DNA of 42,357 bases from Patescibacteria group bacterium (GTDB lineage Bacteria > Patescibacteriota > Minisyncoccia > Minisyncoccales > RBG-13-36-15). A program made the position numbers and the translations under genes. The DNA lies in assembly GCA_018609195.1 (NCBI GenBank), contig JAHCSE010000007.1:1-42357 (forward strand), given 5' to 3'. Below the pieces are notes generated by a model. That model was not told the DNA's origin. It worked only from the letters and a program-made list of their open reading frames with translations, and did not search any database. Positions 25,859 to 34,271 of this stretch are shown piece by piece (within the stretch, counting starts at the first letter, position 1; each line of letters opens with the position of its first letter).

Positions 25859-27046
25859 TTATTGCACAGCCTTGATCTCTTTCACTATCTCACTCATTTT
25901 CATTTCGGTAGAGCCATCGATTAAAATTAAATCATCTTCTTTTATTTCCCTTTTGAGGGCTTGAACTGCTAAATTTATCTCATCAAATTGAAATATTTTT
26001 TCTTCTGGGAAACCTTTATTTTTAGCAGCCTCTCCAATAAATTTTGCTCGAGAACCAATAGTGAAGAGTAAATTAGAGGTAGCGGCCACTTTTTCTCCAA
26101 TTGTTTCATGAGCTTCAATTGTATATTTACCAATTCCTAAAATATCTCCCAAGACCGCAATTTTTCTCCCACCTTCGCCAAGACTTCGGTGGACAAGTTT
26201 TTCTATTTCCGTTTTCCCTAAAATTTCCAAAGCCTCCGTCATTGAAAATACACTCGATGTCGCTGAATCATCTAAAATAAAAGATCTTTTTATCCCTTTT
26301 ATTAGCCTCATTCTTCCGGGAAGGCCTTTATAAAATTTTAGGGCTTGAGAAATTTCAACTAAATTAAGATCAAAAATTATCCCGCAGGCAGCTGCAGCCA
26401 GAGCTGAATAGATTTGTTCTTTCCCAAAAAGAGAATCTAACCATATAGGGACAATGTTTCCCCTATAATTGATTTTAAAATTTACTCCTTTATTTAAGCG
26501 CAAATCAGTAGATTGAAAATCTGCGCCCTCCTGGAACCCAAAAGTCAAAGCAAATACATTTGTTTCCTCAGTAATTTCTCTGACTGTTTCATCGTCAAAA
26601 TTTAAAATTAAACGGGAAAAAGGAGGCAATATTTTAGTCAATTTTTTTATCTCAGTAGTTTCGTTTCTCTCTCCGGCAAAAAAAGCTTTGTCGGGAGGAA
26701 TTTCTCCCACTTGAGTTACTACTAAAATAGGGAGTTTAGAGTTTTTAACAAAAAAACTAAAATTTTTTGCTTTTTCTAATTTCGTCTCAAAAATTAGGAT
26801 CTCCTCTTGTTTCAAGAAACCCAAGTTATCTTCGGTAATTTTTCTTATTTTTCCGCCTGCGCTAGCGGCTACGGCGGATCCATCGTAGCCCCGAATCGTC
26901 GGGGCGGAGGTGGAAAATTTTTGATTCAAAACTTGAAAAATAGCTTCAGCAGTAATATCTCTTCCCTTACCTGTAACAATAATAATTTTTGGTTTTTTCC
27001 AGATAAAGATGAGTTTTGATAAAAGATTCATTTTAATGTTAGACAA
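25859..27046 (-). CDS. Mur ligase family protein (MurF-like) with degenerate P-loop
   Basis: Position after PBP in the dcw cluster; FILDDSATSSVFSMTEAL, AVLGDILGIGKYTIEAHETIGEKVA. Confidence 0.8.
   Translation of the reverse strand: MSNIKMNLLSKLIFIWKKPKIIIVTGKGRDITAEAIFQVLNQKFSTSAPTIRGYDGSAVAASAGGKIRKITEDNLGFLKQEEILIFETKLEKAKNFSFFVKNSKLPILVVTQVGEIPPDKAFFAGERNETTEIKKLTKILPPFSRLILNFDDETVREITEETNVFALTFGFQEGADFQSTDLRLNKGVNFKINYRGNIVPIWLDSLFGKEQIYSALAAAACGIIFDLNLVEISQALKFYKGLPGRMRLIKGIKRSFILDDSATSSVFSMTEALEILGKTEIEKLVHRSLGEGGRKIAVLGDILGIGKYTIEAHETIGEKVAATSNLLFTIGSRAKFIGEAAKNKGFPEEKIFQFDEINLAVQALKREIKEDDLILIDGSTEMKMSEIVKEIKAVQ
26169..26192 (-). repeat. GCGAAGG-family palindrome in frame in the murF-like gene (encodes VHRSLGEGG)
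   Basis: Minus strand CCACC-GAA-GTCTTGGC-GAA-GGTGG. Confidence 0.7.
26849..26917 (-). repeat. ~69-nt palindromic insert in frame in the murF-like gene
   Basis: ttttccgcct...aggtggaaaa outer stem with CCGCC...GGCGG and CCCCGaatcgtCGGGG inside. Confidence 0.8.
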
Positions 27047-28741
27047 TTATTCATACTCAGGCGGTATCTGATAATAATCAATAATGTATTTTGCCAATTC
27101 TCTGAAAATTGGCACGGTTGAGTACTCAGCAGTCTTTGTTCTTGGATTATTCAGCTTGATCAGAATTAAAAATTGGGGATTAAAAGCAGGGGCAAACCCA
27201 ATAAAAGTTTGAATGGTTTTATCTGAATAGCCAGATTTATCAAATCCCAGAGCTCCCCAGGGAATTTGAGCGGTACCTGTTTTGCCAGCAATAAAATAGC
27301 CTGGGATTCCAGCTCCCTTTCCAAAACCATTTTCAACCACGCTCACCAACATTGCGGTTAACTCAGAAGCTGCTCTCTGGGAAATCACCTGAGATTGTGA
27401 AATCGCAGGCTTTATCTCGTTTTCTCTTCCATCAACCATAATCTTCTTTACTAAATAAGGTTTCACCAACTTCCCGCCATTTGCAATTACTGAAAAAGCT
27501 TTAACTAACTGGATAGCTGTCATCTCTATTCCATGACCAAAAGCAGCTGTGGCAAAATTTATTTCATATCCCTCTTTAAAATTTGAATTTAATGAAAAAA
27601 CTTCTCCTTCTAAATCAATATTGGTTTTCTCAAAAATGCCAAATCTTTCAATGTATTCTAAAAAGAGATCGTGGCCAAGTTTTGCTTCAACAAAAATTGC
27701 TCCGGTATTAATTGATTTTTCTAAAACTTCAGTCATTGTCCTCTTTCCCCAGACTCTTCCATCGTAATTATAGATGGTGTAGCCTCCGATTTTAACCAAA
27801 CCTGTATCTTCGTAGGTAGTATCTGGAGTTATTTTTCCCTGATCCAAGGCAGCGGCCATTACAATCGGTTTAAAAACAGATCCTGGTTCAAAAATCTTCT
27901 GGATTGCTCCGTTTTGAAAAATTTCAAAACCTTCCACTTCGGCATATCGATTAGGATTAAAATTTGGGAAATTAGCTAATGCTAAAATCTCTCCAGAATA
28001 AGGATTCATTACAATAATTGTCCCCTCTTCAGCCCCCAGTTCCTCTTTCGCTTCTTCTAATAACTTTTCAGCTTTGAATTGAATATTATAGTCTATGGAT
28101 AGAATAAGATCAGCTCCTTCTTTCGCAGGAGATAAGTTTTCATAAAAAGTTAAAAAAAATCCCTGCGCTGCTCTTTCTCCTTCTCGAAAACCCTTCGTTC
28201 CTTCTAAAATATCATGATGATAGCCTTCAATACCGTAATAAGAATTCCCATCTCCTCCCAAAAAACCTATTACCTGAGAAGCCAAAGATTGCTGAGGATA
28301 ATAGCGTAAAGTCTCTTTACCTAAATAGACTCCGGATAAATTTGAATTTTCAATCTCTTTTACTTCCTCCTCTGACAATTTATTTTTTATGAGCCCATAC
28401 AAACTATTATTCTCGAGTTTAGATAGAATAAGATCTTTTTTTAAATCAAGAATCTTACTGAGAATTTCTGCAGTATCTGTTTTTTCTTTAATTTCATTTG
28501 GGGCAACATAAACTAAATTAGATTTTTTGTTCATTGCCAAAGGATAAAGATTATTATTCACATCTGTCAAGAAAATTTCTCCTCTTTCTCCGGGGATTTG
28601 TAGAAAAACCTTCTGTTGGCCTTTAGCTAAGGCTCTCCAATATTCTTGATTAAGAATTTGGAGAAAAATTAAGCGACTAATAATAACCGCTACAAATAAA
28701 ATGATAAATACGAAAATAAGATTGATACGCCACTGCTTCAT
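27047..28741 (-). CDS. Penicillin-binding protein 2 / FtsI-type transpeptidase
   Basis: RGEIF start region, SxxK (GSVFKPI), SxN (SINTG), KTG (AGKTGTAQIP). Confidence 0.94.
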   Translation of the reverse strand: MKQWRINLIFVFIILFVAVIISRLIFLQILNQEYWRALAKGQQKVFLQIPGERGEIFLTDVNNNLYPLAMNKKSNLVYVAPNEIKEKTDTAEILSKILDLKKDLILSKLENNSLYGLIKNKLSEEEVKEIENSNLSGVYLGKETLRYYPQQSLASQVIGFLGGDGNSYYGIEGYHHDILEGTKGFREGERAAQGFFLTFYENLSPAKEGADLILSIDYNIQFKAEKLLEEAKEELGAEEGTIIVMNPYSGEILALANFPNFNPNRYAEVEGFEIFQNGAIQKIFEPGSVFKPIVMAAALDQGKITPDTTYEDTGLVKIGGYTIYNYDGRVWGKRTMTEVLEKSINTGAIFVEAKLGHDLFLEYIERFGIFEKTNIDLEGEVFSLNSNFKEGYEINFATAAFGHGIEMTAIQLVKAFSVIANGGKLVKPYLVKKIMVDGRENEIKPAISQSQVISQRAASELTAMLVSVVENGFGKGAGIPGYFIAGKTGTAQIPWGALGFDKSGYSDKTIQTFIGFAPAFNPQFLILIKLNNPRTKTAEYSTVPIFRELAKYIIDYYQIPPEYE

Positions 28742-28756
28742 TTTGCAACAAAAAAT

Positions 28757-29104
28757 TTATTTCGTAACAATTTGTCCTCCCAAAACCTGAATATATCTTA
28801 TCTTATCCACTTTTTCATAATTGAGATTTTGAACTAAACTTTCCAGATTCTCTAGAGAATTTAATTCAGTCAACGAAAGTTCTAATTTTTTGTTTTTTTC
28901 TGAAAGCTCCTTTACTTTTTCGTGATAACCTTGAATTAAATAGGTGTTTTGAATTATGGAGTTAATTTGAAAAATATAAAAAACTAAAAGAAAGATTGTT
29001 AGAGAAATAGAAAGAATCCAGAAAGACTTTAAACTCAACTTCCGTTTTAAAATAAGATTACGAGTAATCGAAAAAGGAGGATTAAGAGATAAAGTATTGT
29101 TCAT
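28757..29104 (-). CDS. FtsL-like septum protein (single TM + coiled coil)
   Basis: Position between rsmH and PBP; TM followed by KVKELSEKNKKLELSLTELNSLENL. Confidence 0.7.
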   Translation of the reverse strand: MNNTLSLNPPFSITRNLILKRKLSLKSFWILSISLTIFLLVFYIFQINSIIQNTYLIQGYHEKVKELSEKNKKLELSLTELNSLENLESLVQNLNYEKVDKIRYIQVLGGQIVTK

Positions 29105-29113
29105 ATTGAATTA

Positions 29114-30025
29114 TTAATTATTAGTTATTTTTTCTGCTGCTCTTAATTTAGCCGACCTTGAGCGAGGATTTATTTGAATTTCTATAATTTTCGGCCGAAC
29201 TGGTTTTTTCGTTAAAATCTGAAGAAATCCTTTTTTGGCCTCATCTCTAAAAAAATTTTTCACAATTCGATCCTCTAAAGAATGGAAAGAAATTATCACT
29301 AATCTTCCTCCAGCCTTTAAAGTGGCTAGGGCTTGGGGAAGACTACTTTCTAGATTCTTTAACTCATCATTGACAGCAATTCTTAAGGCCTGGAAAGTTC
29401 GAGCAGCAAAGTGTAGTTTTGATAGCTGATATCTCCTCGGAACTGCTTTTTTGATAATTTCAACTAATCGGGGTGTAGTTTCAATTGGTTTTATTTTTCT
29501 CTCTTCTATAATCTTTTTAGAAATTCTTTGAAAAAATCGCTCTTCTCCGTATTCTCTTAGAATTTTTTCAATTTTTTCTTGAGGCCAGAGGTTAACAATT
29601 TTTTCTGCAGCAAGAGAGATGGTTTTTGGATCATATCTCATATCTAATCTTTCATCTTTCAAGAAAGAAAATCCCCTCTCAGATTCTTCTAAGTGCCAGC
29701 TAGACAAACCAAGATCAAACAAAATTCCAGAGACTGGAAAAAATTTGTATTTTTTCACAATCTTTTCTAAATTTATGTAGGAATTATTAACGAGAACTAA
29801 TCTACTTTTGGTTTTTGGTTTTTGGTTTTTGGTTTCGGCCGCCTGTAATTTCTCGTAAAGCTCGGGGTCTAGTTCAATTCCCACTACTTTCCCTTTGGGT
29901 CCTGTCTTTTTTAGGATGGCAGCTGTATGGCCTCCTTCTCCTATAGTGCAATCAATGAAATTTTCATTTGATTTCGGGTCTAAATAATCTAGAACTTCTT
30001 TTTGTAAAACTGGAATATGAACCAT
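29114..30025 (-). CDS. rsmH: 16S rRNA (cytosine1402-N4)-methyltransferase
   Basis: HIPVLQKEVLDYL, DCTIGEGGHTAAIL, FDLGLSSWHLEESERGFSF, RTFQALRIAVNDEL. Confidence 0.96.
   Translation of the reverse strand: MVHIPVLQKEVLDYLDPKSNENFIDCTIGEGGHTAAILKKTGPKGKVVGIELDPELYEKLQAAETKNQKPKTKSRLVLVNNSYINLEKIVKKYKFFPVSGILFDLGLSSWHLEESERGFSFLKDERLDMRYDPKTISLAAEKIVNLWPQEKIEKILREYGEERFFQRISKKIIEERKIKPIETTPRLVEIIKKAVPRRYQLSKLHFAARTFQALRIAVNDELKNLESSLPQALATLKAGGRLVIISFHSLEDRIVKNFFRDEAKKGFLQILTKKPVRPKIIEIQINPRSRSAKLRAAEKITNN
29806..29835 (+). repeat. Heptanucleotide repeat (TTTTTGG)~4 inside rsmH
   Basis: ttttggtttttggtttttggtttttggttt; encodes TKNQKPKTK. Confidence 0.9.
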
Positions 30026-30072
30026 CTAAGCATTTGAATATACAAATGTATAAACATATAAACAAAAGTGGT

Positions 30073-30504
30073 TTAGACGCCTAACTCCTTCAATCTTTCA
30101 GCTATATCCCCTACTGCTTTCTCAGTTTTCTCTTTATATTCTTGCCATTTCTTTTCATCCCAAATTTCAATTCGGTTATACACTCCAGTAATAACCACTT
30201 TTTTCTTTAAAAATGCATATTGTTTTAAATAATCGGGAACGAGAATTCTTCCCAAATTATCAAAATTTACATCCATAGCTCCAGTAAGCATCACTCTGAC
30301 AAATCCCCGGGCATCTGCCTGGGATAAAGGAAGCTTACTCAGTTTCTCAGCTAAAATTTGCCATTCTTTAATTGGGTAAAGAAAGAGACACTGATCTAAC
30401 CCCCGAGTAATGACCGCTTTTTTACCCAAAATTACCCTGAATTTAGGAGGGATAGCCAATCTCTTTTTTTCGTCTATTGAATATAAATATTCGCCGATGA
30501 ACAT
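30073..30504 (-). CDS. mraZ: Transcriptional regulator MraZ
   Basis: MFIGEYLYSIDEKKRLAIPPKFR, first gene of the dcw cluster. Confidence 0.94.
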   Translation of the reverse strand: MFIGEYLYSIDEKKRLAIPPKFRVILGKKAVITRGLDQCLFLYPIKEWQILAEKLSKLPLSQADARGFVRVMLTGAMDVNFDNLGRILVPDYLKQYAFLKKKVVITGVYNRIEIWDEKKWQEYKEKTEKAVGDIAERLKELGV

Positions 30505-30537
30505 AACTTTTCCTTATTTATACGAGTTCTTACAAAG

Positions 30538-30588
30538 TTATCCACAGAAACATCTACTTATCCCACAGTTATCCACAATTCCCCATTT
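30538..30588 (-). promoter_or_regulatory. Probable MraZ operator; overlaps two TTATCCACA DnaA-box-like sequences
   Basis: Minus strand TGGGGAATTGTGGATAACTGTGGGA: TGGNN units every 10 nt upstream of mraZ. Confidence 0.6.
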
Positions 30589-30699
30589 CATCTTCACTAT
30601 ACCCCACTTTATGAATTTAGGTCAACCCGAATAAAAATAAACATAAAATAGCTTTAAATCTCAAAATTTATCCCCAGAGTATCCCCAAGGCCTAAATCC

Positions 30700-30737
30700 T
30701 AAAAACGGCTAAGTAGGCTTATTTAGCCGTTTTTAAA
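30700..30737. terminator. Strong bidirectional terminator
   Basis: aaaaacggctaagtaggcttatttagccgttttt, 12-bp stem. Confidence 0.9.
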
Positions 30738-30760
30738 GAGGTTTTATCTCTAAGTAAAAC

Positions 30761-30816
30761 AAAAAGGCCTTGAGGTTCTTTAACCCAAGGTTTTCTCTAC
30801 CTTTTTATTTTAGGAA
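30761..30816 (-). terminator. Terminator of the Clp ATPase gene
   Basis: ccttgaggttctttaacccaagg inside aaaaagg...ccttttt. Confidence 0.75.
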
Positions 30817-30829
30817 ACTAAGCAAAAAA

Positions 30830-33391
30830 TCAAGATTTTATTAATAACTTGAATTCTCCTGGATCTACCTCCACACTATCTCCTCTTTTTAACTCCCCTC
30901 TCAGTAAAGCCTCAGCTAAAGGATTCCCTACTTGATCTTGAATTACTCTCCGCATTTCTCTTGCCCCAAAGACTGGGTTATAGCCTAACTCCACTATTTT
31001 TTCTTTTAAGGGCTCAGTGATGATAAATTCAATATCTTTTTCTTTAAGATTTATCTTTAATTTTTTGAGTAAAAGTTCAGCAATATCTGAAAGGTTTTCT
31101 TTACTTAAGGGTCGAAAAACTACTACTGCATCAAATCGATTGATAAATTCTGGACGGAAAATACCTTCAGCGAAAAGAAAATCTAAGAGTTTTTCTTTCA
31201 CTCCCGACCACTCTATTTTTGTTTTTAAAGCTTCCAAAATTACTTTATACCCAGCATTTGAAGTAGCAATAATGATTGTATTTAAAAAGCTTACTTTTCT
31301 TCCTAAACCATCGGTTATATTCCCCTCGTCTAAAACTTGTAAAAATAAATTTAAAATATCAGGATGGGCCTTTTCAATCTCGTCTAAAAGTAAAAGAGAA
31401 AAAGGATCCTCTCTCACTGGAGTAGTTAATAATCCTACTTGAGTAGTAGAGCCTATCAGCCTCGGGATATCGTGTGTTGCCTGAAATTCAGACATATCCA
31501 ATCTTATCATTTTTTCTTCTGAACCAAAATAAATTTCAGATAGCGCCTTTGAAGTCTCAGTTTTTCCCACTCCGGTTGGCCCCAAAAATAAAAAAGCTCC
31601 AATAGGGCCTTTTTTTAAGGTAATGTCAGCTCGAGCTCTTCGTAAAGCTGCCGATACCTCATTTACTGCTTCCGCTTGATTAATAATTCTTTGATGAACT
31701 AAGTTTTCTAAATTTAACAAAACTTCTCTTTCTTTAGTCTCTATTTCCCCTACTGGAATCTGAGTTTTTTCTGAAACAATTTTTGCTACATGTTCTGGCA
31801 AAACCAAGTTGCTTTTGGTGTACCTGGAAACATAGACCATCAATTCATCTAAGAGATCAATAGCCTTTTTAGGAAAGGGAATAGCGGGTAAGTAACGTGC
31901 AGCATGGGAAACAATATCACGGATGGCAGGATAGGTTACGAATTTTTTATATTTCAGTTCAAAAGAGGGAACGAGATTTTCCAAAATCAAAATTGTTTCT
32001 TGCTCAGAAATTTCAGAAACCTCAACCTTTTCAAAGAGATTTAAAATAGAGGGATTTTGTTCAATATATTTATGAAGACCGGTAAAAGAGGTGATAGCCA
32101 CAATCTGAAAAGAGGGTAAATGTAAATAAGAAGAAAGAGATCCTGAAATATCCAAAGCCCCAGGCCTTATTGCTTGAGCAATGTAATTATGAAACTCATC
32201 AATGACCAAGATAATATTCCCAGCTAAGGTCACTTCTTTAAAAATTCTATCTAAAATAATCTCTGCCTCATCAATACCAGTAATTTCAGATAAAAGAGAG
32301 GTTACATCCAACTCCACCACTCTTTTGTAATTTAAATCAGGTAAGCTCTGGCCATAGAGGACTTTCAGGGCTAGCGCATGAATAATGCTCTTTTTTCCTG
32401 TCCCTGGCTCCCCTACGAGCAAGACATTATTAATTTCAGACCGAGCCAAAACTCGCTCAACTTGAGCTAAGGTCTCTTGATGTCCCACAATTTCTTCAAA
32501 GCCTCTCTTTTTTATTATCTCTGTCCAATCAGTGGAGTATTGATCCAAAGTAATGGTATAGCCTGCCATCCAATCTTTCGCCATTGATCCTTTTCTCATT
32601 AAATTTTCCAATGACCAGAATTTTTTAGACCGCTCCTTTCTTTCTTCTAAAATTGTCAGCCACCAGGTCAAATTCTCAATATCTTGGCTTTTCAGTTTAG
32701 TCTCAATTAAAATTTTCTTAAAGAAAGAATCATAGTGAGAAAGAGAAGTGAGAATATCTTCAATTTCTATTCGCGAATGTCCCCTTTCTTTGGCTATCTT
32801 TAAACTCTCAAGGATTGTGTCTTGAAACTCCAGAGAGTAAATTTCCTCAAATTTTTCTCCTCGGAGACTTTTCAAGTATTTTTTTAATTCTGATTTCAGA
32901 ATTTTAAGAGATACATTAGCCCTGGAGAATACAAAATTCAATTTTGGATTATCTCTCAAAAGAAAATAAAAAAGAGGGGTGGAAGGAATTTGAGAAAGTT
33001 TTTTCGATCTTGCAAATTTGATTGTTTTTGAAACGGCTTTAGCTAACTCAAAGCTTAGGAATTCAGCCAAATTAAACTCAAAAGGTTTTTCAATTATCTC
33101 AGAAAGGGAAAGTTCAGTAGGAGGATTTTTTATTTTTATTTGGAAAAAACTATTAAGGAGCCAAAAAGTTGTTCCTAAAGATAAGAAAATTAAAGATAAG
33201 CCAAAGATTTTAGAAGCTATTTCAATAGAGAAAGCATCTGTGAAAAAGCCAAATAAAAATAGTAAAAAAAGGAATACAAATAGAGAAAAAAACGCTCTTC
33301 TTAATACATTGGCATATTTAAAGAGTGAATATCTCTCCCATTTTAAAAGCTGAAAAATAGAAGCCTGTTTTGGGTCAAAGTTAAATTCCAT
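30830..33391 (-). CDS. Membrane-anchored AAA+ Clp ATPase (ClpC/ClpA-like)
   Basis: Two N-terminal hydrophobic segments; Walker A GEPGTGKKS and GPTGVGKTE; RLIGSTTQVG. Start taken as MEFNFDPKQAS at 33391. Confidence 0.9.
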   Translation of the reverse strand: MEFNFDPKQASIFQLLKWERYSLFKYANVLRRAFFSLFVFLFLLFLFGFFTDAFSIEIASKIFGLSLIFLSLGTTFWLLNSFFQIKIKNPPTELSLSEIIEKPFEFNLAEFLSFELAKAVSKTIKFARSKKLSQIPSTPLFYFLLRDNPKLNFVFSRANVSLKILKSELKKYLKSLRGEKFEEIYSLEFQDTILESLKIAKERGHSRIEIEDILTSLSHYDSFFKKILIETKLKSQDIENLTWWLTILEERKERSKKFWSLENLMRKGSMAKDWMAGYTITLDQYSTDWTEIIKKRGFEEIVGHQETLAQVERVLARSEINNVLLVGEPGTGKKSIIHALALKVLYGQSLPDLNYKRVVELDVTSLLSEITGIDEAEIILDRIFKEVTLAGNIILVIDEFHNYIAQAIRPGALDISGSLSSYLHLPSFQIVAITSFTGLHKYIEQNPSILNLFEKVEVSEISEQETILILENLVPSFELKYKKFVTYPAIRDIVSHAARYLPAIPFPKKAIDLLDELMVYVSRYTKSNLVLPEHVAKIVSEKTQIPVGEIETKEREVLLNLENLVHQRIINQAEAVNEVSAALRRARADITLKKGPIGAFLFLGPTGVGKTETSKALSEIYFGSEEKMIRLDMSEFQATHDIPRLIGSTTQVGLLTTPVREDPFSLLLLDEIEKAHPDILNLFLQVLDEGNITDGLGRKVSFLNTIIIATSNAGYKVILEALKTKIEWSGVKEKLLDFLFAEGIFRPEFINRFDAVVVFRPLSKENLSDIAELLLKKLKINLKEKDIEFIITEPLKEKIVELGYNPVFGAREMRRVIQDQVGNPLAEALLRGELKRGDSVEVDPGEFKLLIKS

Positions 33392-33393
33392 AT

Positions 33394-33819
33394 TTAAGAT
33401 AAAATAGCAAAACCTGCTAAAGTTCCTAAAATCAGAAGGAAAGGCAGGAGAAACCATCCCAGAAATATAATCAATCCCAAAAAGAAAATGAAAATTTCAA
33501 AAATTATTCCAACTGAAATTAAAACAATTCTCATTGCAGCTCCTAAAAATCTGGAAATTAAATTAGAAACAAAGACATTGAAATATCTTGCGATATCAAA
33601 TCCTCGACCATAAGACCAAGAATACCTTTTCCAAGGGGAAAAAAGAGTTTTCAAAAGCAAAGGGATAGAAAAGTAGTTAAAGCCAAACCAAAGAAAATTT
33701 CTCCAGCCAGAAATTATATTTTTTGGCACCTCAAAGAAATACCAGAAAACCCAAATCCAGATGATATTTTCCTTGATTACCATCATAATTATTTTAGCAT
33801 AAAAAACAAAAAGTCGCAC
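33394..33819 (-). CDS. Hypothetical membrane protein upstream of the Clp ATPase
   Basis: Hydrophobic; real start probably internal (MVIKENIIWIW). Confidence 0.65.
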   Translation of the reverse strand: MRLFVFYAKIIMMVIKENIIWIWVFWYFFEVPKNIISGWRNFLWFGFNYFSIPLLLKTLFSPWKRYSWSYGRGFDIARYFNVFVSNLISRFLGAAMRIVLISVGIIFEIFIFFLGLIIFLGWFLLPFLLILGTLAGFAILS

Positions 33820-33834
33820 CTATGAAGGTGCGAC
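33808..33834 (-). terminator. Terminator of tRNA-Val
   Basis: aaaaagtcgcacctatgaaggtgcgacc; T-run on the minus strand. Confidence 0.85.
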
Positions 33835-33903
33835 CTGATCTCTTTATAGAGTAAAATCTGACCGAACGAGAGGATTATCACTGTTAATGAGCTTTTCCTC
33901 CAG

Positions 33904-33976
33904 TGGGCAGCACAGGACTCGAACCTGTAACCTCATGCGTGTGATGCATGCACTCTAACCATTGAGCTAGCTGCCC
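33904..33976 (-). tRNA. tRNA-Val(CAC)
   Basis: GGGCAGCTAGCTCAATGGTTAGAGTGCATGCATCACACGCATGAGGTTACAGGTTCGAGTCCTGTGCTGCCCA; loop ATCACAC. Confidence 0.9.
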
Positions 33977-34056
33977 GATTGTTCTTAATCCTTAAAAATA
34001 TTATAATAAAAAAGAGGTAATTGGGCAAGTCTGGGGAATGAGACCAAAACAGAGAT

Positions 34057-34271
34057 GCCCCGCACAGAATTTTGCGAGACATTCCATTGGGAATCCGCTT
34101 CGCCCAACAAGAGATGGGGCTATTCGCCCCACGCGGATTCCGAGAGTTTTGCAAAACAGATATCAAATACTTATTACATATTTATCTATATCTACGGCAA
34201 AATTTTTGCGGGGTGCTCAATTTTGTACGTACTCAGCTTCGTCCTTCGGACTTGCTTCATCGACAAAATTG
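34057..34271. repeat. Cluster of nested inverted repeats at the 5' end of the 34038..36305 ORF
   Basis: GCCCCGCA...TTTTGC / GCAAAATTTTTGCGGGG outer arms; GGAATCCGC/GCGGATTCC and GGGGC/GCCCC inner; then CAATTTTGT...ACAAAATTG. Confidence 0.85.

Noticed and set aside
30538-30577. Replication origin (two TTATCCACA boxes)
   Set aside because: Only two or three boxes, no dnaA/dnaN nearby and no AT-rich unwinding region evident; MraZ operator is a simpler explanation.
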